Shown: in pieces, positions 51,983 to 62,668 of the stretch
Numbering within the stretch: position 1 is the first letter of the stretch
How the letters are laid out: each line of letters begins with the position of its first letter
Assembly: GCA_024703855.1 (NCBI GenBank)
Contig: CP087965.1
Location: 3,526,001 to 3,590,000, forward strand
DNA from: Polaromonas sp. P2-4
GTDB lineage: Bacteria; Pseudomonadota; Gammaproteobacteria; Burkholderiales; Burkholderiaceae_C
DNA length: 64,000 nucleotides
Direction of reading: 5' to 3'
Notes under the pieces: model-generated
Told to the model about the DNA's origin: nothing
What the model saw: the letters and a program-made list of their open reading frames with translations, nothing else
Database searches by the model: none
Position numbers and translations under genes: made by a program

Positions 51983-53651
51983 GTGACGGTGTTCCAGTCT
52001 GCGTGGAACGCAGAAGGCGCAGTGGCACGCCAGCGCCGCGCGGCCATGCTGGCGCGCATGGCATGGGCTGCTGCGCGCTGGAAGACCGCGCGACTGCCGC
52101 ATCGGCCAAGTCCCGGCCGGTGTTTGAAAAGCGTGGCCAGTTGCTGCCGCGCGAGCGGGTGGCCTTATTGTTGGACCCTGGAACGCCTTACCTGCCGATC
52201 TGTTCACTGGCCGGTTATTTGCAGGACAAGAAAGACGCCGAGCAGTCCGTTCCGGGCGGTGGCGTGGTGGCCGGCATTGGTTTTGTCAGCGGCGCGCTGC
52301 ATGGTGATGGCGAGCGACTCGGGCATTGAAGCCGGCGCCATCCAGCCCATGGGCCTGGAGAAAATCCTGCGTGTGCAGGAGATTGCGCTGCAGAACAAGC
52401 TGCCCTTCATCCACCTGGTGGAAAGCGCGGGCGCCAATCTCATGCGCTACCGCGTCGAAGGGTTTGTGCAGGGCGGCAGCCTGTTCCTGCAACCTGGCGC
52501 GGCTGTCGGCGGCGGGTATTCCGGTTATCACGGTGCAGCACGGCTCGGGCACGGCGGGCGGCGCCTATATGCCGGGCTTGAGTGATGTGGTCATCATGGT
52601 GCGCAACCGCTCGCGCGCCTTTTGGCCGGCCCGCCCTTGCTGATGGCGGCCACCGGTGAGGTGGCGACCGAAGAAGAGCTGGGCGGCGCGCTGATGCACA
52701 CCAGCGTGTCGGGGTTGGGCGAGCAACTGGCCGAAGACGACCGGCAGGCGCTGGGTCTGGCGCGCCAGGTGGTAGCCCGAACTTCATGGTCAAATAGGGC
52801 TCCATCCCAGGTAGTACGGGTGCAAGCAGCTATTAATTTGGTAGCAAGTGAATTGCAGTGCGAGCCGCTTAACGTGCCACTCTATCCGGCAGAAGACTTG
52901 CTCGGTCTGGTGCCCGACGACCTGCGCCAGCCGCTCGATATGAACGAGGTGATTGCGCGGTTGGTGGACGGCTCCGACTTTCTGCCCTTCAAGGCGCTCT
53001 ATGGCGCGGCCACCCTTTGCGTGCAGACGTCGATTGACGGCCATGCCGTCGGCATCATCAGCAACAATGGGCCGATTGACGTGGCCGGTGCCAACAAGGC
53101 CACGCATTTCATCCAGCTGATGTGCCAGCTCGGCCACCCGATCATCTACCTGCAGAACACCACCGGCTACATGGTCGGCAAAGACAGCGAGCAGGCCGGC
53201 ATGATCAAGCACGGCTCCAAGATGATCCAGGCGGTCACCAATGCCACCGTGCCGCAAATCACCATCCAGTGTGGTGCCTCGTTTGGCGCGGGCAACTACG
53301 GCATGTGTGGCCGCGGTTATGCGCCGCGCTTTCTGTTCAGCTGGCCCAGTGCCAAAACTGCGGTGATGGGCGGCGAGCAGGCCGCACGCACCATGCAAAT
53401 CGTGACGGAGGCCGCGCTGGCGCGCAAAGGCCTCGCGCCCGACGCGGCGCAGTCCAAAGCGCAGTTCGACAAGATCGTCGCCATGTTTGAAGCCCAGGCC
53501 GATGTGTTCTACACCAGCGGCCTGGTATTGGACGACGGCGTGATTGACCCGCGCGACACGCGGGGCCGTGCTGAGCCAGTGCCTGGCGATGTGCGCCGAG
53601 GCGGATGCGCGGCAGCTCAGGCCCATGCAGTTTGGCGTCGCAAGAATGTAG
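51983..53651 (+). CDS. Acyl-CoA carboxylase beta subunit (geranyl-/methylcrotonyl-CoA carboxyltransferase type), heavily frame broken
   Basis: Carboxyltransferase subunit partnering the biotin subunit at 55.7 kb. Probable GTG start 51983 (VTVFQSAWNAEGAVARQRRAA). Frame changes near 52075, 52310, 52490, 52620 and 53562 join FEKRGQLLPRERVALLLDPG, IEAGAIQPMGLEKILRVQE, VITVQHGSGTAGGAYMPGLS, AGPPLLMAATGEVATEEELG and PFKALYGAATLCVQ, CGASFGAGNYGMCGRGYAPR, ending FGVARM. About 555 residues. A 30-residue linker (RTSWSNRAPSQ to ELQCEPL) coincides with a short hairpin repeat and looks inserted. AtuC-like by neighbourhood. Confidence 0.85.
52828..52846. repeat. Short hairpin repeat AGCTATTAATTTGGTAGCA inside carboxylase gene
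   Basis: Same family as 18928-18946. Here it is in frame, encoding AAINLVAS within an extra linker between the two carboxyltransferase halves. Confidence 0.7.
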
Positions 53652-53689
53652 AAGCCAGCACTAACGGATTCAAAAAAGGAGACAAAAAA

Positions 53690-54852
53690 ATGCAGTACAG
53701 CCATGAACACCTTGAAATCCAGAAAACCCTGAAGCGTTTCATCGACGCCGAGATCAACCCCCACGTTGATGAATGGGAAGCGGCGGAAATTTTCCCCTGC
53801 GCACGAGGTTTTTAAAAAACTCGGCAACCTGGGCCTGCTGGGCCTGACCAAGCCTGAGGCATACGGCGGCGCGGGTCTGGACTACTCCTACGGTGTGGCC
53901 ATGGCCGAAGCGCTGGGCCACATCGACTGTGGCGGCGTGCCCATGGCCATTGGCGTGCAAACCGACATGTGTACGCCCGCGCTGGCCCGCTTTGGCAGCG
54001 ATGAGTTGAAACGCGAATTTCTGGCCCCGGCGATTGCGGGCGATTCCGTCGGCTGCATTGGTGTGAGCGAGCCAGGGGCGGGCAGTGACGTAGCGTCGAT
54101 CAAAAGCCATGCGCGCAAAGACGGCGGCGACTATGTGATCAGCGGCCAGAAAATGTGGATCACCAACAGCCTGCAAGCCGACTGGATGTGCATGCTGGTG
54201 AATACCGGCGAGGGACCGGTGCATAAAAACAAAAGCCTGGTAATGGTGCCCATGGATTGCAAAGGCATTGAAAAGGCCCGCAAGATCAGGAAGATCGGCA
54301 TGAACTCGTCTGACACGGGCCTGATTTACTTTGACGACGTGCGCGTGCCGCAGCGCTATTTAATCGGCACCGAAGGCGCGGGCTTTACCTACCAGATGAT
54401 GCAGTTTCAGGAAGAGCGCTTGTGGTGCGCGGCCAGCTGTATTCAGTCGCTCAGCAACTGCATTGCGTGGACGGTGGAATGGGCGCAAGAGCGCAAACTT
54501 TTGGTGCCACCTTGGCCGACCAGCAGTGGGTGCAGTTCAAGCTGGCCGAAATGAAAACCGAGGTGGAGGGCCTGCGCGCCATGACCTACCGCGCCTGCGA
54601 GCTTTACCTGCAGGGCCAGGACGTGACCGAACTCGCCTCCATGGCCAAGCTCAAGGCCGGCCGGCTGAACCGCCTCGTGCCCGACACCTGCCTGCAGTTT
54701 TGGGGCGGCATGGGCTACACCTGGGAAAACAAGGTGTCCCGCATGTACCACGATGGCCGCCTCGCTTCGATTATGGCGGCGCCGACGAGGTGATGATGGG
54801 CATCATTGCCAAAATCATGGGTGTGGCCAAGTCGGGCAACAAAGCCGCATGA
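53690..54852 (+). CDS. Citronellyl-CoA dehydrogenase-like acyl-CoA dehydrogenase (AtuD type), frame broken
   Basis: FAD-dependent acyl-CoA dehydrogenase of about 388 residues. Starts MQYSHEHLEIQKTLKRFID with a good RBS (AAAAAAGGAGAC). Motifs: GVSEPGAGSDVASI, ISGQKMWITNSLQADWMCML, MNSSDTGLIYFDDVRVP, MMQFQEERLW and LQFWGGMGYTWENKVSRMYHDGR. Frames change near 53803 (one C too many), near 54499 (one A lost, restoring ERKTFGATLADQQW) and near 54772. The EINPHVDEWEAAEIFP opening closely recalls AtuD. Overlaps the hydratase start. Confidence 0.87.
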
Positions 54853-55662
54853 GCGACACGGACGGCAAGCTGCTGGTGCTGCGCAACGGGGCACAAGAAA
54901 CCTGGACGCTGAACGACCCCGCCACCCGCAACGCCTTGAGCGAGGCGCTGGTGGAGGCGTTGCACAGCGCCTGCCAGCGTGCGGCGCAAGACAGCTCGCT
55001 GCGCTGTGTGGTGCTGACCGGCGCTGGCGGCGCGTTTTGCGCGGGCGGCAGCCCCGGTGCTTTTGCGACGGCCATTGGCCAGGCGCTGCCAGCCGGAGAG
55101 GTCGATCCGCTGATCGCCATGAACCGCCGCTTCGGCGCGCTGCTGCAGGCCTTGTGCAGTCTGCCGCAAGTGCTGCTGGCCGTGGTGGATGGGCCGGCCA
55201 TGGGCGGCGGGCTGGGCCTGGTGTGCTGTGCCGACTTTGTGTTGGCCAGTGAATGCGCCGTGCTGGCCGCACCCGAAGTCACGCTGGGCATCGTGCCGGC
55301 GCAAATCACGCCTTTTGTATTGAAACGCCTGGGTGACCGCGCGGCACGGCTGTGCCTGCTGACGGGCCGCAAATTACGGGCTGAAGAGGCCTTGCTGCTG
55401 GGACTGGTGGATGAGGTGTGCGCACCAGAGGCTCTGCCGGCCGCACTGGAGCGCTGGCTCGCAGCGCTCAAGCTGGCGGCGCCTGCAAGCGTTGTCAGCC
55501 ACAAAAACCTTGCTGAGCGCCACTGTCAGTCAGCAGCTGCTTGTATTGCCTGAAGTTCTCGATCAGGCCGCCATTGCCTTTGCGCAAGGACTGCGCAGTG
55601 CCGAAGCCGCAGACGGCCTGAGCGCCTTTGCGGCCAAAACAAAACCCGGATGGGCCTTATGA
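54849..55662 (+). CDS. Enoyl-CoA hydratase/isomerase (AtuE-like), frame broken at 3' end
   Basis: Crotonase-fold enzyme of about 270 residues. GGAFCAGGSPGAF and DGPAMGGGLGLVCCADFVLA are the oxyanion loops; APEVTLGIVPAQITPFVLKR follows. One extra A near 55505 gives a false stop at 55551; repair reads SHKTLLSATVSQQLLVLPEV and ends GWAL at 55662, where TGA overlaps the next ATG. In an Atu pathway it would hydrate isohexenylglutaconyl-CoA; in a leucine-type pathway, methylglutaconyl-CoA. Confidence 0.85.
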
Positions 55663-57520
55663 AAATTCAATGCCTGCTGGTGGCCAACCGCGGCGAAATT
55701 GCGCGCCGCATCCTGCGCACGGCCCGCGCCATGGGCATCAAAACCGTGGCGGTGTACTCAGAGGCCGATGCCCAGGCCTTGCACGTGCAAGAGGCCGACA
55801 CCGCTTGCGCGCTCGGCGGCAACAGCTCGGCCGACACCTATTTGCGCATCGACAAACTGATCGCAGCCGCACAGACAAGCGGGGCCGATGCGGTACATCC
55901 GGGTTACGGCTTCCTCAGTGAAAACGCTGGATTTGCCGAGGCCGTGCTGGCGGCCGGTTTGCGCTGGGTCGGTCCGCCGCCTGCCGCCATCCGGCAGCTG
56001 GGCAGCAAGGCGGCGGCCAAGCAATTGGCGCAATCGCAGGGCGTGCCCTGTTTGCCGGGCTACCAGGGGGAAGACCAGTCTGATGAGCGCTTTCAGGCCG
56101 AGGCCGGGCGGATTGGCTATCCGATCATGGTCAAGGCCGTGGCGGGCGGCGGCGGGCGCGGCATGCGGCAGGTAGCGGAGGCCACCCAATTGCCCGCTGC
56201 CTTGCAAAGCGCGCTCGGAAGCGGTATCGGCCTTCGGCCATGGCGAGTTATTGATCGAAAAAGCCTTGCTGAATCCGCGCCATGTCGAGGTGCAGGTGTT
56301 TGCCGACACGCAGGGTCACTGTGTTCACCTGGGCGAACGAGATTGCTCGGTGCAGCGCCGGCATCAAAAAATCATTGAAGAAAGCCCCAGCCCGGCGGTA
56401 GACGCGGCTTTGCGCGCGCATGGGCGCTTGCGCCGTGGCGCTGGCGCAGGCGGCTGGCTATGTGGGGGCCGGCACGGTGGAGTTTCTGCTTGATGATGGC
56501 GAGTTCTTCCTCATGGAAATGAACACCCGGCTGCAGGTGGAACACCCGGTGACCGAGGCGGTGACGGGTCTGGACCTGGTCGAGTGGCAGTTGCGCGTGG
56601 CGCAGGGCGAGCCCTTGCCGCTCACGCAAGAACAAGTGGTGTTCAGCGGCCACGCCATCGAGGTGCGCTTGTGCGCAGAAGACGAGCATTTCACGCCGCA
56701 CACCGGCCAGGTGTTGCGCTTTCATGAGCCGGCGGGTGTGCGCTTTGACCACGCGCTGTTTGAGGGCCTGCAGGTGCCGGCGTATTACGACGCCATGCTG
56801 GGCAAGCTGGTGGCCCACGCTGCGACGCGCGAGGAGGCGATTGACCAGCTGGCCGCCGCGCTGGACCACACCGAAGTGCTGGGCCTGCCCACCAACCGGG
56901 CTTTTTTGGCGGCTTGCCTGCGTCACCCGCGTTTTCGGACCGGGCAGGCGCTGATTCCATTTTTGACCGAGGAGGGGGATGCGATTCGTGAGATGCTACA
57001 AAAAGAGGAGCTGCTCGCGCTCGTACCTATTGGGCTAGCGGCACTTTTTGTTCATAAAAATGGCTCAAAACCCGCCGCAGGCGTGTTGCCGTGCCCGTTC
57101 CCGCGCCCGGTGCGACTGCGCCATCGCGATGTGCTGACGGATGTGGCGCTGAGCGGCGTGCCCGCCATGCCGCACGGCGCGGTGGCGGTGAAGGTGGGGG
57201 TGCAGGAGGGCCGCCAGCGCTGGCATGTGCAGCGCGGTGGCGTGGACTTGTTTGTGGAAGACGCCTCGTTTGAGGCCGCCGATGCGGCGGGCACGCTGGC
57301 CTCCCACGAGTTGCACGCGCCCTTCAATGGCAAGGTGCTTGCCGTCAAGGCGGCACCCGGCATGGCCGTGCGCAAGGGCGACACCTTGCTGATCATTGAG
57401 TCGATGAAGCTCGAGCACAGCCTGGCCGCAACGCGCGATGCCACCGTCAAAACCGTGCTGGTCGAGCCCGGCCAGCAAGCCGCCACTTTGCAGCTGCTGC
57501 TCACCTTTGAACCCGCCTAA
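55659..57520 (+). CDS. Acyl-CoA carboxylase alpha subunit (biotin carboxylase plus BCCP; AtuF/MccA-like), frame broken
   Basis: Biotin-carrying subunit of about 620 residues. Biotin carboxylase: [47 protein letters not shown] (ATP loop), [35 protein letters not shown]-terminal biotinyl domain [11 protein letters not shown] and IIESMKLEH, where the lysine of ESMKL is biotinylated. Frames change near 56206 and near 56420. A linker around [18 protein letters not shown] resembles an in-frame short repeat. Coupled by overlap to the hydratase. Substrate: geranyl-CoA or methylcrotonyl-CoA, unresolved. Confidence 0.9.
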
Positions 57521-57622
57521 TTCCATTTCTACTTCAATGCGATATGTCGTTACTACCGCCTTGCCGTGCTACAGCACTGTCTGCGGCGGTGCGCCTAATC
57601 TCGCATTGAATTAGAAATGGAA
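57521..57622. repeat. 102-bp palindromic intergenic repeat, copy A
   Basis: Left arm TTCCATTTCTACTTCAATGC plus GA (57521-57542) and right arm 57601-57622 are 22-bp inverted repeats with one mismatch. The core CCTTGCCGTGCTACAGCACT recurs at 33.2 kb. It begins directly after the carboxylase stop. Confidence 0.88.
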
Positions 57623-57631
57623 TAAACACAC

Positions 57632-58791
57632 ATGAACACAGAGCAGCAACAAGACATAGACGTGCTGACCGATAGCATCAAGCGCTTTACCTTGGCCCGC
57701 ATTGCGCCCCATGTGGCCGAGTGGGACGAAGCCGGTGAATTTCCGCGCGCTGTACCGCGAAGCCGCCACACTCGGCCTGCTCGGGCTGGGCTACCCTGAA
57801 GCGCTGGGCGGCACGCCCGCCTCCTTTGCGCTGCGCAACGCGGTCTCCGTGACGATGAGTCGCTACGGCGGCAGCGGCGGCGTGCTGGCCAGCCTGTTCT
57901 CGCACAACATCGGCCTGCCGCCCGTGTTGCGCCACGGTCTGCCTGAACTGCAGCAGGAAGTCGTGCCGCCGGTGCTGCGCGGCGAGCAGATTGCGGCGCT
58001 GGCCATCACCGAGCCCGGCGGCGGCTCGGACGTGGCGAGCCTGCGCACGACGGCGCAGCGATGGTCAGGAGTGGGTCATCAACGGCGAAAAGGTCTTCAT
58101 TACCTCAGGGCTAAGCGCTGACTGGATAACGATGGCGGTACGCACCGGCGAGCCAGGCAGCAAGGGTTCTGGTGGTATCTCGATGCTGCTGGTGCCCGGT
58201 GACGCCGCCGGCCTGAGCCGCAGCGCGCTCAAGAAAATGGGCTGGTGGTGTTCAGACACGGCGCACCTGCGCCTGGACAATGTGCGCGTGCCGGGCCGCT
58301 ATCTGCTGGGTGAAGAGGGCGGTGGTTTCAAAATGATCATGGGCAACTTCAACGGCGAGCGCTTGAGCATGTCGGCCATGGCGCTGGGCTTTGCGCAAGC
58401 TTGCTACGACGAAGCGCTGGACTGGGCGCGCCAGCGCAAGACCTTTGGCGCGGCGCTGGTCGAGCGCCAGGTGATTCGCCACAAGCTGGTCGACATGCAA
58501 ATGCGCATCGCGTCCACCCAGGCCTGGCTCGATGCGGTGACGGCGCGGGCCGATGCGGGAGAAGAAAAATCTGGCAGCGCGGACTGGATCGCCCAGGTCT
58601 GCATGCTGAAGAACCACGCCACGCAAACCATGCAGTTCTGTGCTGACCAGGCGGTGCAGATTCTGGGGGGCATGGGCTTCATGCGCGGCACCAAAAGCGA
58701 ACGCATTTACCGCGAGGTGAAGGTCATGATGATTGGCGGTGGCGCTGAAGAAATCATGAAAGACCTGGCTGCACGACAATTGGGCCTATGA
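57632..58791 (+). CDS. Second acyl-CoA dehydrogenase of the carboxylase cluster, frame broken
   Basis: FAD-dependent acyl-CoA dehydrogenase of about 386 residues. MNTEQQQDIDVLTDSIKRF start; LAITEPGGGSDVASL, INGEKVFITSGLSADWITMA, CSDTAHLRLDNVRVPGRYLL, GNFNGERLSMSA, ILGGMGFMRGTKSERIYREVKVMMIGGG segment by segment. Frames change near 57745 (GCGCGC run) and near 58062. Not closely like the AtuD-type enzyme, so it probably handles a different chain length or a branched product. Ends overlapping the thioesterase start. Confidence 0.88.
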
Positions 58792-59282
58792 CCAACGCTA
58801 TGACCACCTCGCCGCCATCAGTTTTTGAATTTGAAGAAGAGTTCGTCACCGGCCTGAAAAGTATTTTTGAAGAAAAAATTGTTTTCAACCAGGTGCTGGG
58901 CCTGAAGATCACTTCGCTGAAAGCCGACCGGGTCACGGCGCGCATCAACATGCAGCCCCAACTGGTGGGCCACTATGCCTACAACCGTATTCACGGCGGC
59001 GTGATCAGTGCGGGGCTGGACGCCATGGGCGGGCTGGCGGTGATGGCCGCCATTGGCGCGCGCCACATGGACGAAGCGCCCCTGCAGCGGCTGCACCGCT
59101 TTGCCAAGCTCGGCACGATTGACCTGCGGGTGGACTATTTGCGTCCCGGCATCAGCGAGTACTTTGAACTGCGGGCCGAGGTGCTGCGCTTGGGCTCTCG
59201 GGTGGCCAGTACCCGCATGGAGTTTCTGGGGGCTGACGGCACGCTTTTTTCGACGGCGGCTGCGGCTTACATCGTTTCCTGA
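58788..59282 (+). CDS. Hotdog-fold thioesterase (PaaI/YigI-like)
   Basis: 164 residues in one frame. FNQVLGLKITSLKADRVTARINM and HYAYNRIHGGVISAGLDAMGG are the hotdog signature (N/H-x-G-x-x-x-D/A type), then TIDLRVDYLRPGISEYFEL. Start overlaps the previous stop by ATGA, so it belongs to the same transcript and likely releases CoA from a dead-end thioester. Confidence 0.85.
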   Translation: MTNAMTTSPPSVFEFEEEFVTGLKSIFEEKIVFNQVLGLKITSLKADRVTARINMQPQLVGHYAYNRIHGGVISAGLDAMGGLAVMAAIGARHMDEAPLQRLHRFAKLGTIDLRVDYLRPGISEYFELRAEVLRLGSRVASTRMEFLGADGTLFSTAAAAYIVS

Positions 59283-59296
59283 TTTGCGCCCAAGAA

Positions 59297-60683
59297 TTAG
59301 GCTTTTCCGTTTTCGGAAAGCGCATCCAAAAATGCCTTGCGCCACCAATGCACATCCTGCACGCGGATATTTTCAAGCAGCTTCTGGTGCCGGGCCTGTC
59401 GCTCGGGCAACGGCATCTGCAGCGCCTGCTGGATGGTGTCGGCCGTGCCGTCGGTGTCGTAGGGGTTGACCAGCAAGGCGCCTCCCTTCAGCTGCTCCGC
59501 CGCGCCTGCAAACCGTGACAGCACCAGCACCCCCGGATCGGCCGGGTCTTGCGCGGCGACGAATTCCTTGGCCACCAGATTCATGCCGTCGCGCAGCGGC
59601 GTCACCAGCGCCACGCGCGCCACGCGGTAGAGCCCCGGCAGGCGTTTGCGCGCCACGTTGCGGTGGATGTAGCGAACCGGCATCCAGTCCAGTTCGCCAA
59701 AGTCGCCGTTGATGGCGCCGCACAGGCTTTCCAGCTCCTGCCGCAGGTCGGTGTAAGTGCCCATGATTTCGCGGCTGGGGGAAGCAATCTGGATCAGTGT
59801 CGCGCTGCCAAGGTTTTCCGGGTACTTTTTAAGCAGGGACTTGAACGCACGCAGGCGCTGCGGCAGGCCCTTGGAATAGTCCAGACGCTCCACGCCCAGC
59901 AGCAGTTTGCGCCGGGAGTATTCGTCTTTCATGCGTTCGTACATGTCGTGCGCCTCCTTGCCATGCGTGAGCGCCGCGAATTCATCGACGTCAATGCCAA
60001 TCGGGAAGGCGCCAGCCCGCACGGTGTGGTTGAAGGCCCGGAAACCGGTGGTCGCCCAGATCCTCGGCGCCGGCCTCGGCCTGGACGTAGCGCGAAAAGT
60101 TTTGCAGGTCGGCCTCGCTCTGAAAGCCCAACAGGTCGTAGGCAAACATGGCGCGCATCAGCCATTCGTGTTGGGGAATGGCCGCCAGCACCTGCTGCGG
60201 CGGCAGGGGAATGTGCAGGAAAAATCCGATGCGTTGGGTAGCACCCATGGCGCGCAATTCGGCTGCCAGCGGAATCAGGTGGTAGTCGTGCACCCAGATG
60301 ATGTCGTCGGGTTTGAGCTGCGTCATCAGCTTGCGCGCAAACAGCTGGTTCACGCGGCGGTAGGCGCCGATGTAGCCGGCGTCAAAGCGCGCCAGGTCCA
60401 GCCGGTAGTGAAACACCGGCCAGAGCACGCCATTGCTGTAACCAAGGTAGTAACCCGCATGGTCTTCAGCGCACAAATCCACCGTGGCCAGCTTGACGTT
60501 GCCGGCCTGTTGCACATGCAGCTCGCCTTCGCCCGGTTCGCCGCCCTCAACGACGGTGCCGCTCCAGCCGAACCACAGTCCGCCCGTGGCATTGAGGGCA
60601 TCGCCCAGCGCTACCGCCAAGCCACCCGCCGCCGCCTTGCGCGGATCGGCGACACGGTTCGAGACAACGACAAGGCGGCTCAT
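59297..60683 (-). CDS. otsA: Trehalose-6-phosphate synthase, frame broken
   Basis: GT20 enzyme joining UDP-glucose and glucose-6-phosphate. Start ATG 60683 ([20 protein letters not shown], the usual OtsA opening); longer ORF sequence upstream is repeat-derived. Motifs: [73 protein letters not shown] and [21 protein letters not shown]. One frame change near 60046 joins the halves. About 462 residues. Leftward with GH15 and otsB upstream. Confidence 0.95.
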
Positions 60684-60729
60684 GATTCGCGACCATTCAT
60701 AAAAAGAAAGGGGCATAGCGTCCCACACC

Positions 60730-60777
60730 GCAGGGGCCATGGGACCGGCTTTGCCGGCCCATAGGCGCCGCCCCTGC
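60730..60777. repeat. REP-like palindrome between GH15 and otsA
   Basis: Outer stem GCAGGGG / CCCCTGC (60730-60736, 60771-60777) and inner ATGGG-a-CCGGC-TTT-GCCGG-CCCAT (60739-60762). Lies in the 141-bp gap after the GH15 stop. Confidence 0.8.
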
Positions 60778-60824
60778 AAGGGGGAAGGGGCTACACGCAG
60801 TGAGCCACCGACGGGGGGTGTGCC

Positions 60825-62668
60825 TCATATTTGTGATTCCCATGGCGCAGACAGGCGCACCGCTGCATTGATGATGCCCACCATGGAATAGGTTTGCGGG
60901 AAGTTGCCCCACATCTCGCCCGTCACCGGATGCGTGTCTTCCGATAGCAGGCCGACGTGGTTGCGCGCTGCCAGCATGGTTTCAAAAATTTCGCGCGCCT
61001 GCGCTTTTGCCCAATGCGCGCCAACGCGTCAATGCGCCAGAAGGTGCATATATTGAAGGCGGTTTCCGGCTTGCCAAAATCGTCAGGCGCTTCGTAGCGG
61101 CGCATGTAGGGGCCGTCGCACAAATGCGTTTCCAGCGCATCGACGGTGGCCATGAAGCGCGGGTCTTTCGGATCGATGAAGCCCACCTCAATCATCAGCA
61201 GGACGCTGGCATCCAGGTCGCGTCCGCCGAAACTTTCGGCAAAGGCCTGGCGTTCCTCGCTCCACGCCTCGCGCAGGATGCGCTCCTGCATACGCTCTGC
61301 ATGGCCCTGCCAATAGGTCGCGCGTTCGTGCAATCTCAGCACCTGCGCAATCTTGGCCAGCCGGTCACATGCGGCCCAGCACATCAGGGCTGACGAAGTG
61401 TGAACACGGGTGCGCGTGCGCAGCTCCCACATGCCCGCGTCGGGTTGGTCGTAGGTGCGCGCCGCCTGTTCGCCGACAGCCTCCAGCCGTTCGAACTCGG
61501 CCAAGCCGGCACGGTGCAGCAGCCGGTGGTCATGAAACGCCTGCGCCGCACCCAGAATCACATTGCCATACACGTCATGCTGGAAATGCTCTTGCGCCTG
61601 GTTGCCAACGCGCACCGGCCCCATGCCCCGGTAGCCGCCCAGATGCTCCACCACCGATTCAGGCAACTCGCGTTCCAGGCCAATGCCATACAGTGGCTGG
61701 ATATGTCCGCCGTTGGCCTGCACCACCACATTGCTGAGCCAACGCAGGTAGTCCTCCATGGTGCCGACCTCTGACAGGCTGTTGAGCGCGCGCACCACGA
61801 AAAATGCATCGCGCAGCCAGCAGTAGCGGTAGTCCCAGTTGCGCTGGCTGCCCGGCGCTTCGGGAATGCTGGTGGTCATGGCCGCCACGATGGCCCCCGT
61901 GTCTTCAAACAGCGAAAGCTTGAGCGTGATGGCGGCGCGAATCACCGCTTCCTGCCACTCCAGCGGAATGTGCAGGCGCTGGCTCCATTTGCGCCAGTAG
62001 GATACGGTTTCCTGTTCGAACAAGCGCGCCGTATCGGCAATGCCTTCTGCCAGCGACTCGTCGGCACCCAGCAAAAAGTCATGTTCGCGTGTCAGCACAA
62101 AAGGCTGCCTGGAGAGCAGGTGCGACAGCGGCGCGTCGGTGTTCAGCCGCAGCGTGAGCGCGTCACCCACATAGCGCAGGTGATTGCTGCCCCGGGTGAC
62201 CAGGGATGGTTGGCGGCCCCAGTCAAAGCGCACGTCCAGTGACACGCGTATGCGCGGTGCGCCGTGGATGGGCCGCACGCGCCGCACCAGCGTCATGGGC
62301 CTGAAAAAACGTGAGCGGCTGAAAAAACGCGGTGCAAAGTCGGTGATCTCTATGCCCTGGCCGCTTTTATCAAACAGCTGGGTACGCAGCACGGCGGTAT
62401 TGGGTTCGTACCACTGCCGCGACTCGGCGAAGTCCTCAATCTCGATGGAAAAGGCGCTGGGCAGGGCGTTGCCATCTTCTGTTTTGCCCGTGCCCGGCTG
62501 CAGCAGGGCGTTGAACACCGGGTCGCCATCAAAGCGCGGCAGGCAGCACCAGACAATGCGGGCCCGTGCATCAATCAGCGCGCTGAAGGCACAGTTGCCG
62601 ATCACCCCCATGTTGAGCGATGGTGCAGCGGGCGGCGCAAAGCGTGTGGAGTCGTCGTGGGCCGTCAT
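60825..62668 (-). CDS. Glycoside hydrolase family 15 protein (glucoamylase/trehalase-like), frame broken at 3' end
   Basis: Alpha-glucoside hydrolase, about 614 residues. N-terminal beta-sandwich starts MGVIGNCAFSALIDARARIVW; the (alpha/alpha)6 barrel has NWDYRYCWLRDAFFVVRAL, a GH15 signature, WGNFPQTYSMVG at the end (second catalytic Glu region) and FGKPETAFNICTFWRIDALA. The nominal end at 60923 is a frame artefact near 61000; the alternative frame gives EIFETMLAARNHVGLLSEDT and ends PWESQI, TGA 60825. Between otsB and otsA, so trehalose or maltooligosaccharide turnover is likely. Confidence 0.9.
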
